A stretch of 64,000 bases of DNA from Micromonospora arborensis (GCF_003205615.1 NZ_PYBV01000026.1:1-64000), one strand, 5' to 3'. Shown: positions 27,120-36,473, numbered from the stretch's first letter. Notes: generated from the sequence alone by a model not told the origin. Translations and numbers: made by a program.

Positions 27120-28379
27120 TCAGTCGGCGGTGGGCGGACGGTTCAGCGTGCGCAGCGGGGAGCAGAGCACCGGAAGCCACGTCAACGCGTTGGCGACCGC
27201 GCCGACCAGCAGCGTCGTGCGGACGTTCACGTACTGGCCGAGCAGGCCGGCGAGCGCCGCGCCGATCGTGAGCGCCCCGGTGAGCAGGAACCGGAAGGTG
27301 GCGTTCATCCGCCCGAGCAGCGCGTCCGGGGTGGCGCCCTGGCGCAGGCTGACCCCGATCACGTTGCCCACCCCCGTCCGCCAGGCCAGTGCCAGCCAGC
27401 CGAGCGCCGCCACCCAGAGCATCGGCCCGGTGTCGATCAGCGGGACCAACCCGCCGAGCGGCGCGACGAGCAGGCCAGGCAGCCACAACGCGCGACCGTG
27501 ACCGATCCGCTCGGCGAGCGGGCGAGCGGTCACCGCGCCGAGCAGGGCGCCGATCCCGCCCACACCGAGGAAGAGGCCGAGGGCGGCGGCGCCCAGGCCG
27601 AGCTCGCGCAGGAAGACCACTGGCAGCATGGTGGTGGTCAGTTGCATGGTCAGGTTGATACTCGCGGTCGAGATGGCGAGCGGGCGGAGCAGGGGATTGC
27701 CGGTCACGTGCCGGATGCCGGCGCCGAGCTGCCGACCGAAACCGCCTGCTGCCCGTGCTGGGCGTCGGTGCGGTGCTGCGGCACGGATCCGGGCCAGGAG
27801 CAGCCCGGAGACCACGAAGGTCACCGCGTCCAGCACGATCGCGATCGGCGCCGTGAGTGCCTGCACGACGAGCCCGCCAAACCCTCGTCCGACGATCTGC
27901 ATGGTCGCGTTGGTGCTCATCAGCAGTGAGTTCGCTGCTACCAGCCGGTCCCTGCCGACCAGCTCCGGCAGATAGCTCTGTGCGGAGACGTCGGCGAAGA
28001 CGGTGCCGACGCCGGTCAGCAGCACCACAACGTAGAGCTGCGGCATGCTCAACCAGCCGGCCCACCACGCCGCCGGCACCGATGCCACCAACGCCGCGCG
28101 GGTGAGATCGGCGGTGACCAGGACGGCGCGGCGCGGCAGCCGGTCGACCCAGACTCCGGCCGGCAGGCCGATCAGCAGGAACGCGGCGGTGCTCAACGCA
28201 CCGAGCAGCCCCACCTGACCAGGGCTGGCCGCCAGCAGCGACACCGCCAACACAGGCACGGCCAACTGGCCGATGTGGAAGCCGACGCCGTCGATGAGGG
28301 CGGCCGTGTAGAGCAGACGGAAGGAACGAGGCCAGGTGTCGGCCTGGTGTTCCAAGGTGGTCGTCGGGGTGGTGGTCAT
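27120..28379 (-). CDS. MFS transporter (MFS_3 / EntS-like)
   Basis: A 419-aa, 12-helix transporter. GVWVDRLPRRAVL between helices 2 and 3 is the MFS motif A. MFS_3 members export siderophores or drugs. The ATG at 28379 is chosen over a GTG three codons upstream. Divergent from an ArsR-like regulator gene, which likely controls it. Confidence 0.88.
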   Translation of the reverse strand: MTTTPTTTLEHQADTWPRSFRLLYTAALIDGVGFHIGQLAVPVLAVSLLAASPGQVGLLGALSTAAFLLIGLPAGVWVDRLPRRAVLVTADLTRAALVASVPAAWWAGWLSMPQLYVVVLLTGVGTVFADVSAQSYLPELVGRDRLVAANSLLMSTNATMQIVGRGFGGLVVQALTAPIAIVLDAVTFVVSGLLLARIRAAAPHRRPARAAGGFGRQLGAGIRHVTGNPLLRPLAISTASINLTMQLTTTMLPVVFLRELGLGAAALGLFLGVGGIGALLGAVTARPLAERIGHGRALWLPGLLVAPLGGLVPLIDTGPMLWVAALGWLALAWRTGVGNVIGVSLRQGATPDALLGRMNATFRFLLTGALTIGAALAGLLGQYVNVRTTLLVGAVANALTWLPVLCSPLRTLNRPPTAD

Positions 28380-28451
28380 GCCAGCCACGGTGCCGGGTCC
28401 AGTGCCCGCGACCGATAGATTTGACTCTCACCGAATCCATCGGGAGCACCA

Positions 28452-29504
28452 ATGATGCTGGTCGGGCTGGACGCGCGAGATCTGGCGATGACCCGATTCG
28501 CGGTGTCGCCGCTGTGGGAGGCGGTGGCGAGCGTCCGGATCATCAAGCGGCCGCACCAGTTCCCGGAGCACCTGGCCTGGTACGAGCAGGTCCGGCCACG
28601 CCTGGCCGGGATGGACTGGGGGCTCTTCGCGGATCTGGTGCGGATGCCGACACCAGTCATCCCCACCTTCGTCTGCCCGCCCCCGGCCACGTCACAGCCC
28701 ACGCTCGACGTCGAACTGGCGACCCTCGTCGCCACCCCTTCCGAGGCGGTACGGGCCAGTCTCGACGCGCTGCCCGGGCCACGTTCGTCGTCCCTGGCCG
28801 CGCTCTATGCCGACCCGTCAGCCGAGCTCGTCCGGCTGGCAACGGTGATCCGGGCGTACGTCGGTGTGGTGATCGATCCCTACTGGCCCAGGATGCGCAC
28901 CCTGCTGGAGCGGGAGGTGCTGCTCGGCGCACAGCGCATGGCCGCCGACGGGGTGCACGGCCTGCTCAACCAACTCGACCCCTTCGTCCGGCTGGACGCC
29001 GACACGCTGTCGGTGGAGCACATCGTGCTGGCTGGCACGGTACGACTCGACGGGCGGGGTCTGCTGCTCGTACCGTCGGTGTTCAGCGGCCGTCGGGTGT
29101 GGTCGAACTTCGGCTCTCCCGGACAGGCGGTGCTGCGTTTCCCGGCGCGGGCGGTGGCCACGCTCTGGGAACGGGATCCGACGCCGCACCGGCGAGGGCT
29201 GGCCCGGGTGCTGGGTCGCAGCCGGGCGGCACTGCTACACGAGTTGGCCGTGCCGACCTCGACCCTGGAACTGGCCGAGCGTTGCGGGCTGACCCCGGGC
29301 ACGGTGTCACAGCACCTTGGAGCGTTGCGCGAAGCCGGCCTGGTGGGCACCCATCGCGTGGGTCGCTTCGTCCTCTATGCCCGCACAACCGCAGCCGAGG
29401 CGCTGATCGCGGCCAGCGGTGCGGCTGTCACCGGAGACCCGTCGGCGAGGAGCGACGCGAGGGCTGCCAGGTGTCCCAGTTCGGCGGCCCACCCGCCTGC
29501 TTGA
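28452..29504 (+). CDS. ArsR-like winged-helix regulator with N-terminal domain
   Basis: A 350-aa regulator. An N-terminal region of about 250 residues is of the type found in actinobacterial DUF5937 proteins. A C-terminal ArsR HTH (about 260-325) contains TLELAERCGLTPGTVSQHL. Ligand unknown. ATG with CGGGAG upstream; a second ATG follows immediately. Divergent from the MFS gene, 72 bp apart. Confidence 0.85.
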   Translation: MMLVGLDARDLAMTRFAVSPLWEAVASVRIIKRPHQFPEHLAWYEQVRPRLAGMDWGLFADLVRMPTPVIPTFVCPPPATSQPTLDVELATLVATPSEAVRASLDALPGPRSSSLAALYADPSAELVRLATVIRAYVGVVIDPYWPRMRTLLEREVLLGAQRMAADGVHGLLNQLDPFVRLDADTLSVEHIVLAGTVRLDGRGLLLVPSVFSGRRVWSNFGSPGQAVLRFPARAVATLWERDPTPHRRGLARVLGRSRAALLHELAVPTSTLELAERCGLTPGTVSQHLGALREAGLVGTHRVGRFVLYARTTAAEALIAASGAAVTGDPSARSDARAARCPSSAAHPPA

Positions 29505-29630
29505 CCACACGCGCAACCGGGGCGGGAGCGGGAGCACGGCGCGGCCCCGCTCCCGGCCCGGTTGGGTCACCCACGCGATCCCACGATGCGGTACGGTGCC
29601 TGGCACATCGCCACATCGGAGGTGGCCACC

Positions 29631-30287
29631 GTGCCTGCCGTCGTCGCTCTCGTGCTGACTCTCGCCCTCGCGCCCGCACCGTCCCCGTCGGCCACCCCCG
29701 GTCCGGTCGGCAGCCTCCTCGGTGGTGTCGGCCAGATCGTCGACGATCTGCTGAACGGCGGCAGCGAGCCGACCGCCACCCCCACCCGCACGCCCACTCC
29801 TGCGTCCACGCCGAGCCCGCCAGTCGCCACCGAGCAGCCCAGCCCGGCGGTGCCCGTTGTTGCGCCCCCCACGCCGGTTGGGTCGGCGGCGGGTGCACCC
29901 GCCCCGGCGAGACCCGTCGTACCCGGTCGCCCCGCCGCCGGCGACGACACGGGCATCCGCGAGGCCCCCGTGCCCCTGCGTAACGGGGACGCCCCGGCTC
30001 CGGGTACCCCGCCGACGCTCGCCAGCCCCGCGCGCGGCAGCTGGCCGCCCGTGTCGTACCTGCTGGTCCTGGCTGTCCTGGCGCTGCTGGCACTGGCGCT
30101 GGTGCGCCGCCGGGGCGCCTCCGCCGCACCGACGCCGGCGCCCGCTCCCGCGCCGGCCCCCGCTCCCGCGCCATCTCCCGGCCCCGTGCCGGACAATGTC
30201 AGCCGGCTGCCGACCAGCCTCAACGCCGCCTACGAGCTGGGCCGGCTCGACGAGCGGCTGACCCAGGAGCGCGACGGCCGCACCTGA
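29631..30287 (+). CDS. Proline-rich single-pass membrane protein
   Basis: A 218-aa protein with a short signal peptide, a Pro/Thr/Ser-rich outer region, a membrane helix near residues 143-161, and a cytoplasmic (Ala-Pro)n tail ending in a charged amphipathic segment (LGRLDERLTQERDG). No family is recognised. The GTG start is chosen for its GGAGGTG site; longer frames lack one. A TACGGT -10 lies near 29591. Confidence 0.68.
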   Translation: MPAVVALVLTLALAPAPSPSATPGPVGSLLGGVGQIVDDLLNGGSEPTATPTRTPTPASTPSPPVATEQPSPAVPVVAPPTPVGSAAGAPAPARPVVPGRPAAGDDTGIREAPVPLRNGDAPAPGTPPTLASPARGSWPPVSYLLVLAVLALLALALVRRRGASAAPTPAPAPAPAPAPAPSPGPVPDNVSRLPTSLNAAYELGRLDERLTQERDGRT

Positions 30288-30308
30288 GGCGGCGGCCGGC
30301 GGCGCGGC

Positions 30309-31154
30309 TCAGTGCGCCGGGTAGGCACCAGCGCGCCGCGGGATCTCATCGTCGTAAGCCCCGACCGGCCCGCTGTAGCGGCGCTTGCCCTCGGGGTACG
30401 GCCAGGCGTTCGCGGTGCAGCCGTGCAGGCCCAGCGTCTGCTGCTGCATCACCGGCGCCGGCTCACCCCGCCCCGGGCACCGCTCATGACCGAACCCGAG
30501 CCGGTGCCCCACCTCGTGGTTGACCATGTACTGCCGATAGGTGGCCACGCTCGCGCCGTAGCCCGGTACTCCGTTGACCCAGCGCGCCACGTTGAGCACC
30601 ACCCGGTCACCGTTGCGACACGAGGTGTAGCCGTCCGGCTGGTCCTGGCACAGCGTGTCGCGGGTGCCGGGGGTGGCCAGGTAGATGGTGAAGTCGGTCG
30701 GGTCACCGGCACCCACCCGCCGCAACCGCCACGTCCCGCCGGCCGTCCACCCGTGTCGGTCGTTCAACGTCGCGGACACCGCCGTGGCGACGTCACCCGC
30801 CGGCAGGCCCCGGATGTCGCGCTCCACGGCCACCCGGTAGCGCAGCAACTGCCCGCCGGTCGCGCGTTCGGGTGCCGCCTCGGCGGGCGCCACCGACCAG
30901 CGGTTACCTCCGGTGGCGGGGTAGCTGACCAGGATGGCAGGGGCGGAACTGGACGCGACACCGGCGTTCCCGGCGCCTCGGGACGGCCGTGCGGAAGCGG
31001 CGTCCGAGGGTGGCCCGTCGGGCAGCGGGCCGGCGCCGACGGGAACTGTCGGAGGTTGCCCTGCGGCCGGCAGTCCGCAGCCGGTGAGCAGTGCCACCAC
31101 CAGCAGCAACGCCGCTGAGGCGGTACTCCACCGGCGGGTAACCTTCGTCGACAT
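30309..31154 (-). CDS. Lipoprotein with zinc-metalloprotease motif (DUF3152-like)
   Basis: A 281-aa lipoprotein (lipobox VALLTGCG) with a Pro/Ala spacer and a domain carrying HEVGHRLGFGHE, the HExxHxxGxxH-type zinc site of metzincin-like peptidases. It matches the actinobacterial DUF3152 type. Probably a cell-surface peptidase; substrate unknown. ATG at 31154 has GGGAGAG upstream. Confidence 0.85.
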   Translation of the reverse strand: MSTKVTRRWSTASAALLLVVALLTGCGLPAAGQPPTVPVGAGPLPDGPPSDAASARPSRGAGNAGVASSSAPAILVSYPATGGNRWSVAPAEAAPERATGGQLLRYRVAVERDIRGLPAGDVATAVSATLNDRHGWTAGGTWRLRRVGAGDPTDFTIYLATPGTRDTLCQDQPDGYTSCRNGDRVVLNVARWVNGVPGYGASVATYRQYMVNHEVGHRLGFGHERCPGRGEPAPVMQQQTLGLHGCTANAWPYPEGKRRYSGPVGAYDDEIPRRAGAYPAH

Positions 31155-31291
31155 GTCTCTCCCCTCGCGCGCCGATCGGCGGCTGCGCGGAGAAGAAGAC
31201 GGGCGACCGCGGCGGAAGGTTGTTGTGATCTGGCTCAACCTTTTGCCGGTCTCGCCCGTCCCTGACGGTGTGGCACGGGGGAGGGTTCACG

Positions 31292-31792
31292 GTGGCGCGC
31301 GGTGACGCGGAGTTCGTCGAGTTCGCGCGGGCGGCGTCCGCGCGATTGGTGCACGCCGCGTTCCTGATGACCGGCGACCACCACCAGGCTGAGGACGCCG
31401 CGCAGACCGCCCTGGTCCGCACCTACGCGTCGTGGTCGCGGATCCACGACGACGACGCCTACGGGTACGCCCGCCGCACCCTGGTCAACCACCTGGTCGA
31501 CGGGTGGCGGCGACCGATGCGGGAGTATCCGACCGACGAGGTGCCCCAGCAGCGGCATGGCGACGTGGCCGACGAGGTGGCCACCCGGCGCTGGTTGATC
31601 GCCATCCTCGGCGCGCTCAGCCCTCGCGAGCGGGCCATCGTCGTGCTGCGCTACTACTTCGACCTTTCGGAGGCGCAGGTGGCCCGGGAACTCGCCGTTT
31701 CCGTCGGCACGGTCAAGAGCACCAGTTCGAGAGCCTTGGAGAAGCTGCGCACCGCCGCGCCGCAGACGGCTGACCAGGAGGCGCGTCGATGA
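31292..31792 (+). CDS. ECF sigma factor, SigE-like family
   Basis: A 166-aa sigma factor with region 2 (about 8-75) and region 4 (about 110-160, LSEAQVARELAVSVGTVKS). The GTG at 31292 has a GGGAGGG site; an upstream in-frame GTG does not. Its stop overlaps the next gene by ATGA, the usual sigma/anti-sigma coupling. Confidence 0.92.
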   Translation: MARGDAEFVEFARAASARLVHAAFLMTGDHHQAEDAAQTALVRTYASWSRIHDDDAYGYARRTLVNHLVDGWRRPMREYPTDEVPQQRHGDVADEVATRRWLIAILGALSPRERAIVVLRYYFDLSEAQVARELAVSVGTVKSTSSRALEKLRTAAPQTADQEARR

Positions 31793-32544
31793 GCGAGGAC
31801 CGGCTCCGCCACGCCATGCGGGCGACCGAGCGACCCGACGCCGTACTCGACCTGGCCACCGTGCTGCGTGAGGGGCGGCGTCTGCGTACCCGTCGACGGG
31901 TTGCCGGAGCCGGGGCGGCGACGCTCGCGGCCGGCCTGACCGCCGTCGTCGTCGTGATGGCGGTCGGCGCCCGGCCGGACGATCCATCGACGGCCGAGCG
32001 TCCGCCGCCGGTCGCCGTCGCCACGCCTCCGACCGGCGCCGCACCGATGGTGCCGAACTCGCTGGAGCCCACGTCACCGCCGGGGACGACAGGTGACGAA
32101 CCGACCCCGAAGCCTCTGGGCCAGGTGATCGACAGCGGTGTGCGGCACGGCACCGACCAGCGGGTGTACTTCGTCGTCGGGGTGTCCGTGCCCGGCCACC
32201 CCAGAGTGTCCGTCGGGCTCGCCGCCGGTCGCCGGGCCCTGGACGGCTCGCTGACCACGGACATCCTGATCAACGACGTCGGAGGAGTCGACCGTAGCCC
32301 GGGGTTCCACCAGATCGGCTACGACGAGCGGTCATCGGCCGACCCGGTGCCCACCTTCGGCTACTTCGTCGGCCCCGCCCAGCGGATCATCGGCACCGTC
32401 GACGGTCGGCAGGTCGACGCCCGACTGGCCCGGTGGAGTGTCGACAAGCAGGTGGTGATCTTCTGGTTCGACCCGACCGAGCTGACCCCGGGGGAGCGAC
32501 TCGACGGCATCATCGCCCGCGACGGCGACGGCCGCCGACTCTGA
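31789..32544 (+). CDS. Membrane protein partner of ECF sigma factor
   Basis: A 251-aa protein with a short cytoplasmic N-terminus of about 38 residues, one membrane helix (39-60), a Pro/Thr linker and an extracytoplasmic beta-rich domain. Position and topology suggest an anti-sigma factor, but no zinc-binding HxxxCxxC motif is visible, so it would be a non-ZAS type. Translation is coupled to the sigma gene by ATGA. Confidence 0.78.
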   Translation: MSEDRLRHAMRATERPDAVLDLATVLREGRRLRTRRRVAGAGAATLAAGLTAVVVVMAVGARPDDPSTAERPPPVAVATPPTGAAPMVPNSLEPTSPPGTTGDEPTPKPLGQVIDSGVRHGTDQRVYFVVGVSVPGHPRVSVGLAAGRRALDGSLTTDILINDVGGVDRSPGFHQIGYDERSSADPVPTFGYFVGPAQRIIGTVDGRQVDARLARWSVDKQVVIFWFDPTELTPGERLDGIIARDGDGRRL

Positions 32545-32553
32545 CGCACGGCT

Positions 32554-32603
32554 GCCCGCTCAGGCCGGGTCGGCCAGTGCCCGCTCAGGCCGGGTCGGCC
32601 AGT
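32554..32603. repeat. Exact 25-bp tandem duplication at a gene end
   Basis: Two identical 25-bp copies (32554-32578 and 32579-32603). The second contains the last codons and stop (32585-32587) of the minus-strand hybrid kinase, so the gene end has been copied just past the stop. Confidence 0.85.
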
Positions 32604-35395
32604 TGCCGCTCGATGGTCACCGTCGTTCCCTCGGCGCTGGAGACCAGGCGGACGTCGCCGTAGGCGTTCATCAGCAGCGCGCCCCGGCCCCGGTCCATCG
32701 CCGGCCGGCGGTCCCGCCAGGTGCCGAAGTCCCGCACCGAGATCCGGATCAGCGCCCCGCCCACCTGGACCCGGACCCGCACCTCCGGACGGCTGGGCCG
32801 CTGCGCGTGCTCGACGGCGTTGTTCATCGCCTCGGACGCGGCGAGCAGAAGATCCTCCAGCACGTCCGCGTCGACACCGAGGTCGCTCAGCGTCAGCCGG
32901 ACATCCCGACGCATCGCCGCGGCCGAGGTGGGTGCGGACGGGTACGTCCACCCGACGTCCAGGATGTCGCCCAACCCTTCCCGGTCGGTCCGGGGCTCCG
33001 CGACCACCGGCGCGTCCGGGACGGCTGGGCGCGCGGAGTGAGCCGGATTGGCGATCCCCGCGGTCGCGATCAGAGGTGCCTTGACCGCCGGGGTGGGCGC
33101 GACAGTGGTGACCGGGCCGGGGCGCGTCGGCACCGCTGCGGCGTCGCCGGCCGGGTGGAGGCGGGCCCGCCGGATGGCGGCCCGGATCCGGGCGATCAGG
33201 TCGGCCGCCGCGAACGGCTTCACCAGGTAGTCGTCGGCCCCCAGGCTCAGGCCCTCCACGCTGGCCTGCCCGCCGGCGCGGGCGGAGAGCACCAGCACCG
33301 GCAGCGTCCGGGTCGCCGGGTCCGCGCGTAGCCGGCGGACCAGGTCGAAGCCGTCCAGCACCGGCATCATCACGTCGGCGAGGACGAGGTCCGGCAGTTC
33401 ACGGTGGACCTCGTCGAGGGCCTGCTGGCCGTCGGTGACGGCCCGCACCCGCCAGCCCTGCCCGGTGAGCAACCGGCTGAGGTACGCCCGCATGTCGGTG
33501 TTGTCGTCGGCGACCAGGATCCGCGCCCCGGCCAGTTCGTCCGTGGTCGGTCCGGACGCGCGATCGGGCTCGGTCAGACCGCCGTCCGGCTCGGTGAGCC
33601 AGCCCATCGCCTCCTGCACGGCGGCGCGGGCGGCCTCGCCCCGCCCGTCCACGGGTGGCCCGCTCATCGCCGTGCGGTGCACCGCCGACCAGGGCAGCGC
33701 CACGGTGAAGGTGCTACCGACGCCCACTCGGCTCGCCACCCGGACCTCGCCGCCCTCCAACCGGGCCAGCTCGTACACCAGGGCCAGGCCGATGCCCGTG
33801 CCCTCGTGGCTGCGCGAGCGGGCACCCCGTACCCGGTGGAAGCGTTCGAAGAGTTTCGGCAGGTCCGTGTCGGCGATGCCGATGCCGGTGTCCGCGACGG
33901 TGAGGCGCACCTCCTCGTCGTCGGCGGTCAGGGCGACCCGGATACGGCCGATGAACGTGTATTTCAAAGCGTTGGACAGCAGGTTCGTGACGATGCGTTC
34001 CCAGTTGACCGGATCGAGGGTGACCGGCCGGGGCAGCGGCGGGCAGCTCACCTCAAGGGTCAGCCCGGCCCGCTCGACGGCGGCCCGGAACACGCCGGCC
34101 AGCTCGGCTGTGAGCGCGGCCAGGTCGACCACCCGGGCGTCGCTGCGGGCTCGCCCGGCCTCCAGGCTGGAGAAGGTGAGCAGGCTGTTGACCAGGGTCA
34201 ACAGTCGGGTGGCATTGCGCCAGGAGGTCTCCAACCGCTCCCGCTGCACCAATGCCAGCGGCGCGCTGGCGTCGGTGAGGGCGTCGGCCAACGGACCGAG
34301 GATGAGGGTCAGCGGGGTACGGAACTCGTGGCTGACGTTGGCGAAGAAGTCGGTCTTCACCCGGTCCAGTTCGGCCAGCGCCTCGACCCGGCGCCTCTCT
34401 TGCTCGTACTCCTGGGCGTTGCGCAGCGCCACGGAGATCTGCTGGGCCAGGAGTTGGTCGAAGGACCGGTACGCCTCGTCGAGCCCCCGGCTGGGGCTGA
34501 CCCCGGCCAGCAGGACGCCGAGCGGCTGGTCCCCGTCGCCCGAGGGCAGCGGGAGCGCCAGCGCGGTGTGGACCGGATCGCCCCACGGGCCACCGGGCAG
34601 TGGCAGCCGGTCGGCGACGTCGGACACCTGGGTCGGTCGGCCCTGGGCGGCGTCCGGCAGCCCCCAGCCGTACGCGAGTGGGCCGGGGTCGGCCAGCTCG
34701 ACGGTGTCCGGCAGTGCTCGCGCGTACCCCTGGTCGCCGCCGGTGCAGGCGATGCGCCGTAGGAGGGCGCCGTCGCGCAGGTAGATGGTGGCGAACGGCA
34801 CGTCCAGCGGATGGCCGTCGATCGCGTCGACGAGCCGAGCGCCGGTGGCGTGCACGTCGACGGTTCGCCCGTCGCCGAGAACGGACAGGTCACGCAGCAG
34901 GCGCAACCGGCGTTCGCCGACCACCTGCTCGGTGACCTCGCTGCAGACGGTGAGTACGCCGACGGTGCGGCCGTCATCGTCGCGGGCCGGGGCGTGCGAG
35001 ACGCTGAAGTACGCCTCCTCGCGGTAGCCGGCCCGCTCCAGCAGCAGCCGCAGGGCGGGGACCCAGCTGGCCACTCCGGTCGTCGTGGCCTGCTGGATCA
35101 GTGGGGCGAGCACGTCCCAGCCCTCGGCCAGGGTCACCCGCACGTCGTCACCGAGCGCGGCCGGGTGCTTGTCGCCGATCAGCTGGGAGTACGCGTCGTT
35201 GTAGAGCTGGGAGTAGCTGTCCCCCCAGAGCAGCAGCATGGGGTACCGGGAGGAGAGCACCATCCGGACCGCGACGCGCAGGCTCTGCGGCCAACCGGCC
35301 ACCGGGCCGAGTGGGGTGCGGGCCCAGTCCAGTTCCGCCATCAACCGGCCGGTGTCACCGCCGCCGCTGAACAGGTCGACGCTGGGTGCTGTCAC
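32585..35395 (-). CDS. Hybrid sensor kinase with receiver and RsbW-like ATPase
   Basis: A soluble protein of about 936 aa. In order: a PAS-like domain (to about 150), GAF (about 170-330), HisKA with ANVSHEFRTPL and an ATPase domain (about 340-590), a receiver with VLADVMMPVLDG (about 630-745), a Pro/Ala linker, and a C-terminal HATPase_c_2 / RsbW-like anti-sigma kinase domain. This combination can link two-component sensing to partner switching of a sigma factor. GTG start; the site is weak. Confidence 0.85.
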   Translation of the reverse strand: MTAPSVDLFSGGGDTGRLMAELDWARTPLGPVAGWPQSLRVAVRMVLSSRYPMLLLWGDSYSQLYNDAYSQLIGDKHPAALGDDVRVTLAEGWDVLAPLIQQATTTGVASWVPALRLLLERAGYREEAYFSVSHAPARDDDGRTVGVLTVCSEVTEQVVGERRLRLLRDLSVLGDGRTVDVHATGARLVDAIDGHPLDVPFATIYLRDGALLRRIACTGGDQGYARALPDTVELADPGPLAYGWGLPDAAQGRPTQVSDVADRLPLPGGPWGDPVHTALALPLPSGDGDQPLGVLLAGVSPSRGLDEAYRSFDQLLAQQISVALRNAQEYEQERRRVEALAELDRVKTDFFANVSHEFRTPLTLILGPLADALTDASAPLALVQRERLETSWRNATRLLTLVNSLLTFSSLEAGRARSDARVVDLAALTAELAGVFRAAVERAGLTLEVSCPPLPRPVTLDPVNWERIVTNLLSNALKYTFIGRIRVALTADDEEVRLTVADTGIGIADTDLPKLFERFHRVRGARSRSHEGTGIGLALVYELARLEGGEVRVASRVGVGSTFTVALPWSAVHRTAMSGPPVDGRGEAARAAVQEAMGWLTEPDGGLTEPDRASGPTTDELAGARILVADDNTDMRAYLSRLLTGQGWRVRAVTDGQQALDEVHRELPDLVLADVMMPVLDGFDLVRRLRADPATRTLPVLVLSARAGGQASVEGLSLGADDYLVKPFAAADLIARIRAAIRRARLHPAGDAAAVPTRPGPVTTVAPTPAVKAPLIATAGIANPAHSARPAVPDAPVVAEPRTDREGLGDILDVGWTYPSAPTSAAAMRRDVRLTLSDLGVDADVLEDLLLAASEAMNNAVEHAQRPSRPEVRVRVQVGGALIRISVRDFGTWRDRRPAMDRGRGALLMNAYGDVRLVSSAEGTTVTIERQLADPA

Positions 35396-35492
35396 GCTCG
35401 ATCCGGCCCCATCGCAGCCCCCGTTCCGGGTCTGACGACCCCTGCTGGCGTTACCTACCCATCCTGGCACCTCTACTCACCTGTGCCGACGC

Positions 35493-35665
35493 CGGTACCT
35501 ACCGTCGAAGCGGTGGCGGGAGCGGATCCGGTTCGCCTGGTGGACCGACGAGGAGCAGGGGCTCAACGGCTCCCGGTTCTACGTCCTCTGCGCTTCACCG
35601 GCACCGAGGACTCGTCGCTGCAGACCAGCTTCGTGATCGACGATGTGACGTTGCGGGCGAGCTGA
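35493..35665 (+). pseudogene. Remnant of a secreted M28 aminopeptidase
   Basis: One frame (from 35493) reads RIRFAWWTDEEQGLNGS, the catalytic Glu-Glu block of M28 zinc aminopeptidases. After about 35590 a different frame reads GTEDSSLQTSFVIDDVTL and stops at 35663-35665. That segment is a C-terminal block of secreted actinobacterial proteases. The N-terminus, most of the catalytic domain and the start are missing and the two parts are out of frame, so it cannot make a working enzyme. The rest of 35396-35492 holds nothing recognisable beyond the kinase promoter region. Confidence 0.7.
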
Positions 35666-35686
35666 CGCCCCGCGTACCTGAAGGTA

Positions 35687-35718
35687 GAGCCGCCGCCGGT
35701 GCGGCCCGGCGGCGGCTC
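35687..35718. terminator. Bidirectional terminator
   Basis: Perfect 13-bp arms (GAGCCGCCGCCGG and complement) with a 6-nt loop, just past the SDR gene's stop and after the peptidase remnant. Confidence 0.75.
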
Positions 35719-35731
35719 GTCGCGTCGTGGG

Positions 35732-36430
35732 TCAGGGGAGCTGCGGGTAGAGCGCGGCGACGCCGCCGGCCAGCCCGGCCTGCACCTGGCGGCTGGTCTC
35801 GTCGGTGACGATCTCGTACGCGTCGGCCTCGATGCCGTCCACCCCGATCCGGGCGATCACCGCCGGGTCGGACTTCGGGGCGGTGACCCCGGCGGTCATG
35901 TCGGTGTCCATGTAGCCGACGTGCAGGCCGGCGACGCGAACGCCCCGCTCGGCGAGCTGGAGGCGCAGAGCGTTGGTCATCGCCCACTCGGCGGACTTGG
36001 CGGCGCCGTACGCCCCGAGGTGCGGGAAGTTGACCCACGAGAGCACGGAGAGCACGTTGAGGATCGTCCCGCCGCCGTTGCCGGTGATGATCGGCGTGAA
36101 CGCCCGGACCATCGACAGGGTGCCGAGGTAGTGGGTCTCCAGCTCCAGCCGGACGAGGTCCAGGTCGCCCTCGAGCAGGTCGGTGCCGGTATCGATGCCG
36201 GCGTTGTTGATCAGGAGGTTCACGTCGCCGGCCAGCTTGGCGGCAGCGGCGACCGAGGCGGGGTCGGTGATGTCGAGCTTCACCGGCGTCACGCCGGGCA
36301 GGTCGACGCTGTCGGGGTTGCGGGCACCGGCGTAGACGGTGGCGCCGCGGGCGAGGAGTTCGGCGGCGAGGTGCCGGCCGAAGCCGCGGTTGGCCCCGGT
36401 GACGAGGGCGGTGCTTCCAGCGATCTTCAT
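35732..36430 (-). CDS. Short-chain dehydrogenase/reductase
   Basis: A 232-aa classical SDR with the cofactor motif TGANRGFG near 11-18, NNAG, and the active-site YxxxK (YGAAK) with upstream Ser. Substrate unknown. TAGCGT ends 7 nt before the ATG, so it is probably leaderless. A palindrome covers its -35 region. Confidence 0.9.
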   Translation of the reverse strand: MKIAGSTALVTGANRGFGRHLAAELLARGATVYAGARNPDSVDLPGVTPVKLDITDPASVAAAAKLAGDVNLLINNAGIDTGTDLLEGDLDLVRLELETHYLGTLSMVRAFTPIITGNGGGTILNVLSVLSWVNFPHLGAYGAAKSAEWAMTNALRLQLAERGVRVAGLHVGYMDTDMTAGVTAPKSDPAVIARIGVDGIEADAYEIVTDETSRQVQAGLAGGVAALYPQLP

Positions 36431-36449
36431 GGCGGCGACGCTATCCGGA

Positions 36450-36473
36450 CTGACTTCTGTATGCCAAAGTCAG
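36450..36473. promoter_or_regulatory. Palindromic operator candidate for SDR gene
   Basis: CTGACTT (36450-36456) and AAGTCAG (36467-36473) are perfect 7-bp arms with a 10-bp spacer. They overlie the -35 region of the minus-strand SDR promoter. The cognate regulator is not adjacent. Confidence 0.45.

Noticed and set aside
30120..30185. (Ala-Pro)n coding repeat as a regulatory DNA repeat
   Set aside because: It is in frame within the proline-rich membrane protein and explained by the low-complexity tail.
34811..35665. Plus-strand open frame through the hybrid kinase ending at the peptidase remnant
   Set aside because: Most of it is antisense to the kinase. Only its last 25 codons (GTEDSSLQTSFVIDDV) are meaningful, and these are annotated as part of the pseudogene.
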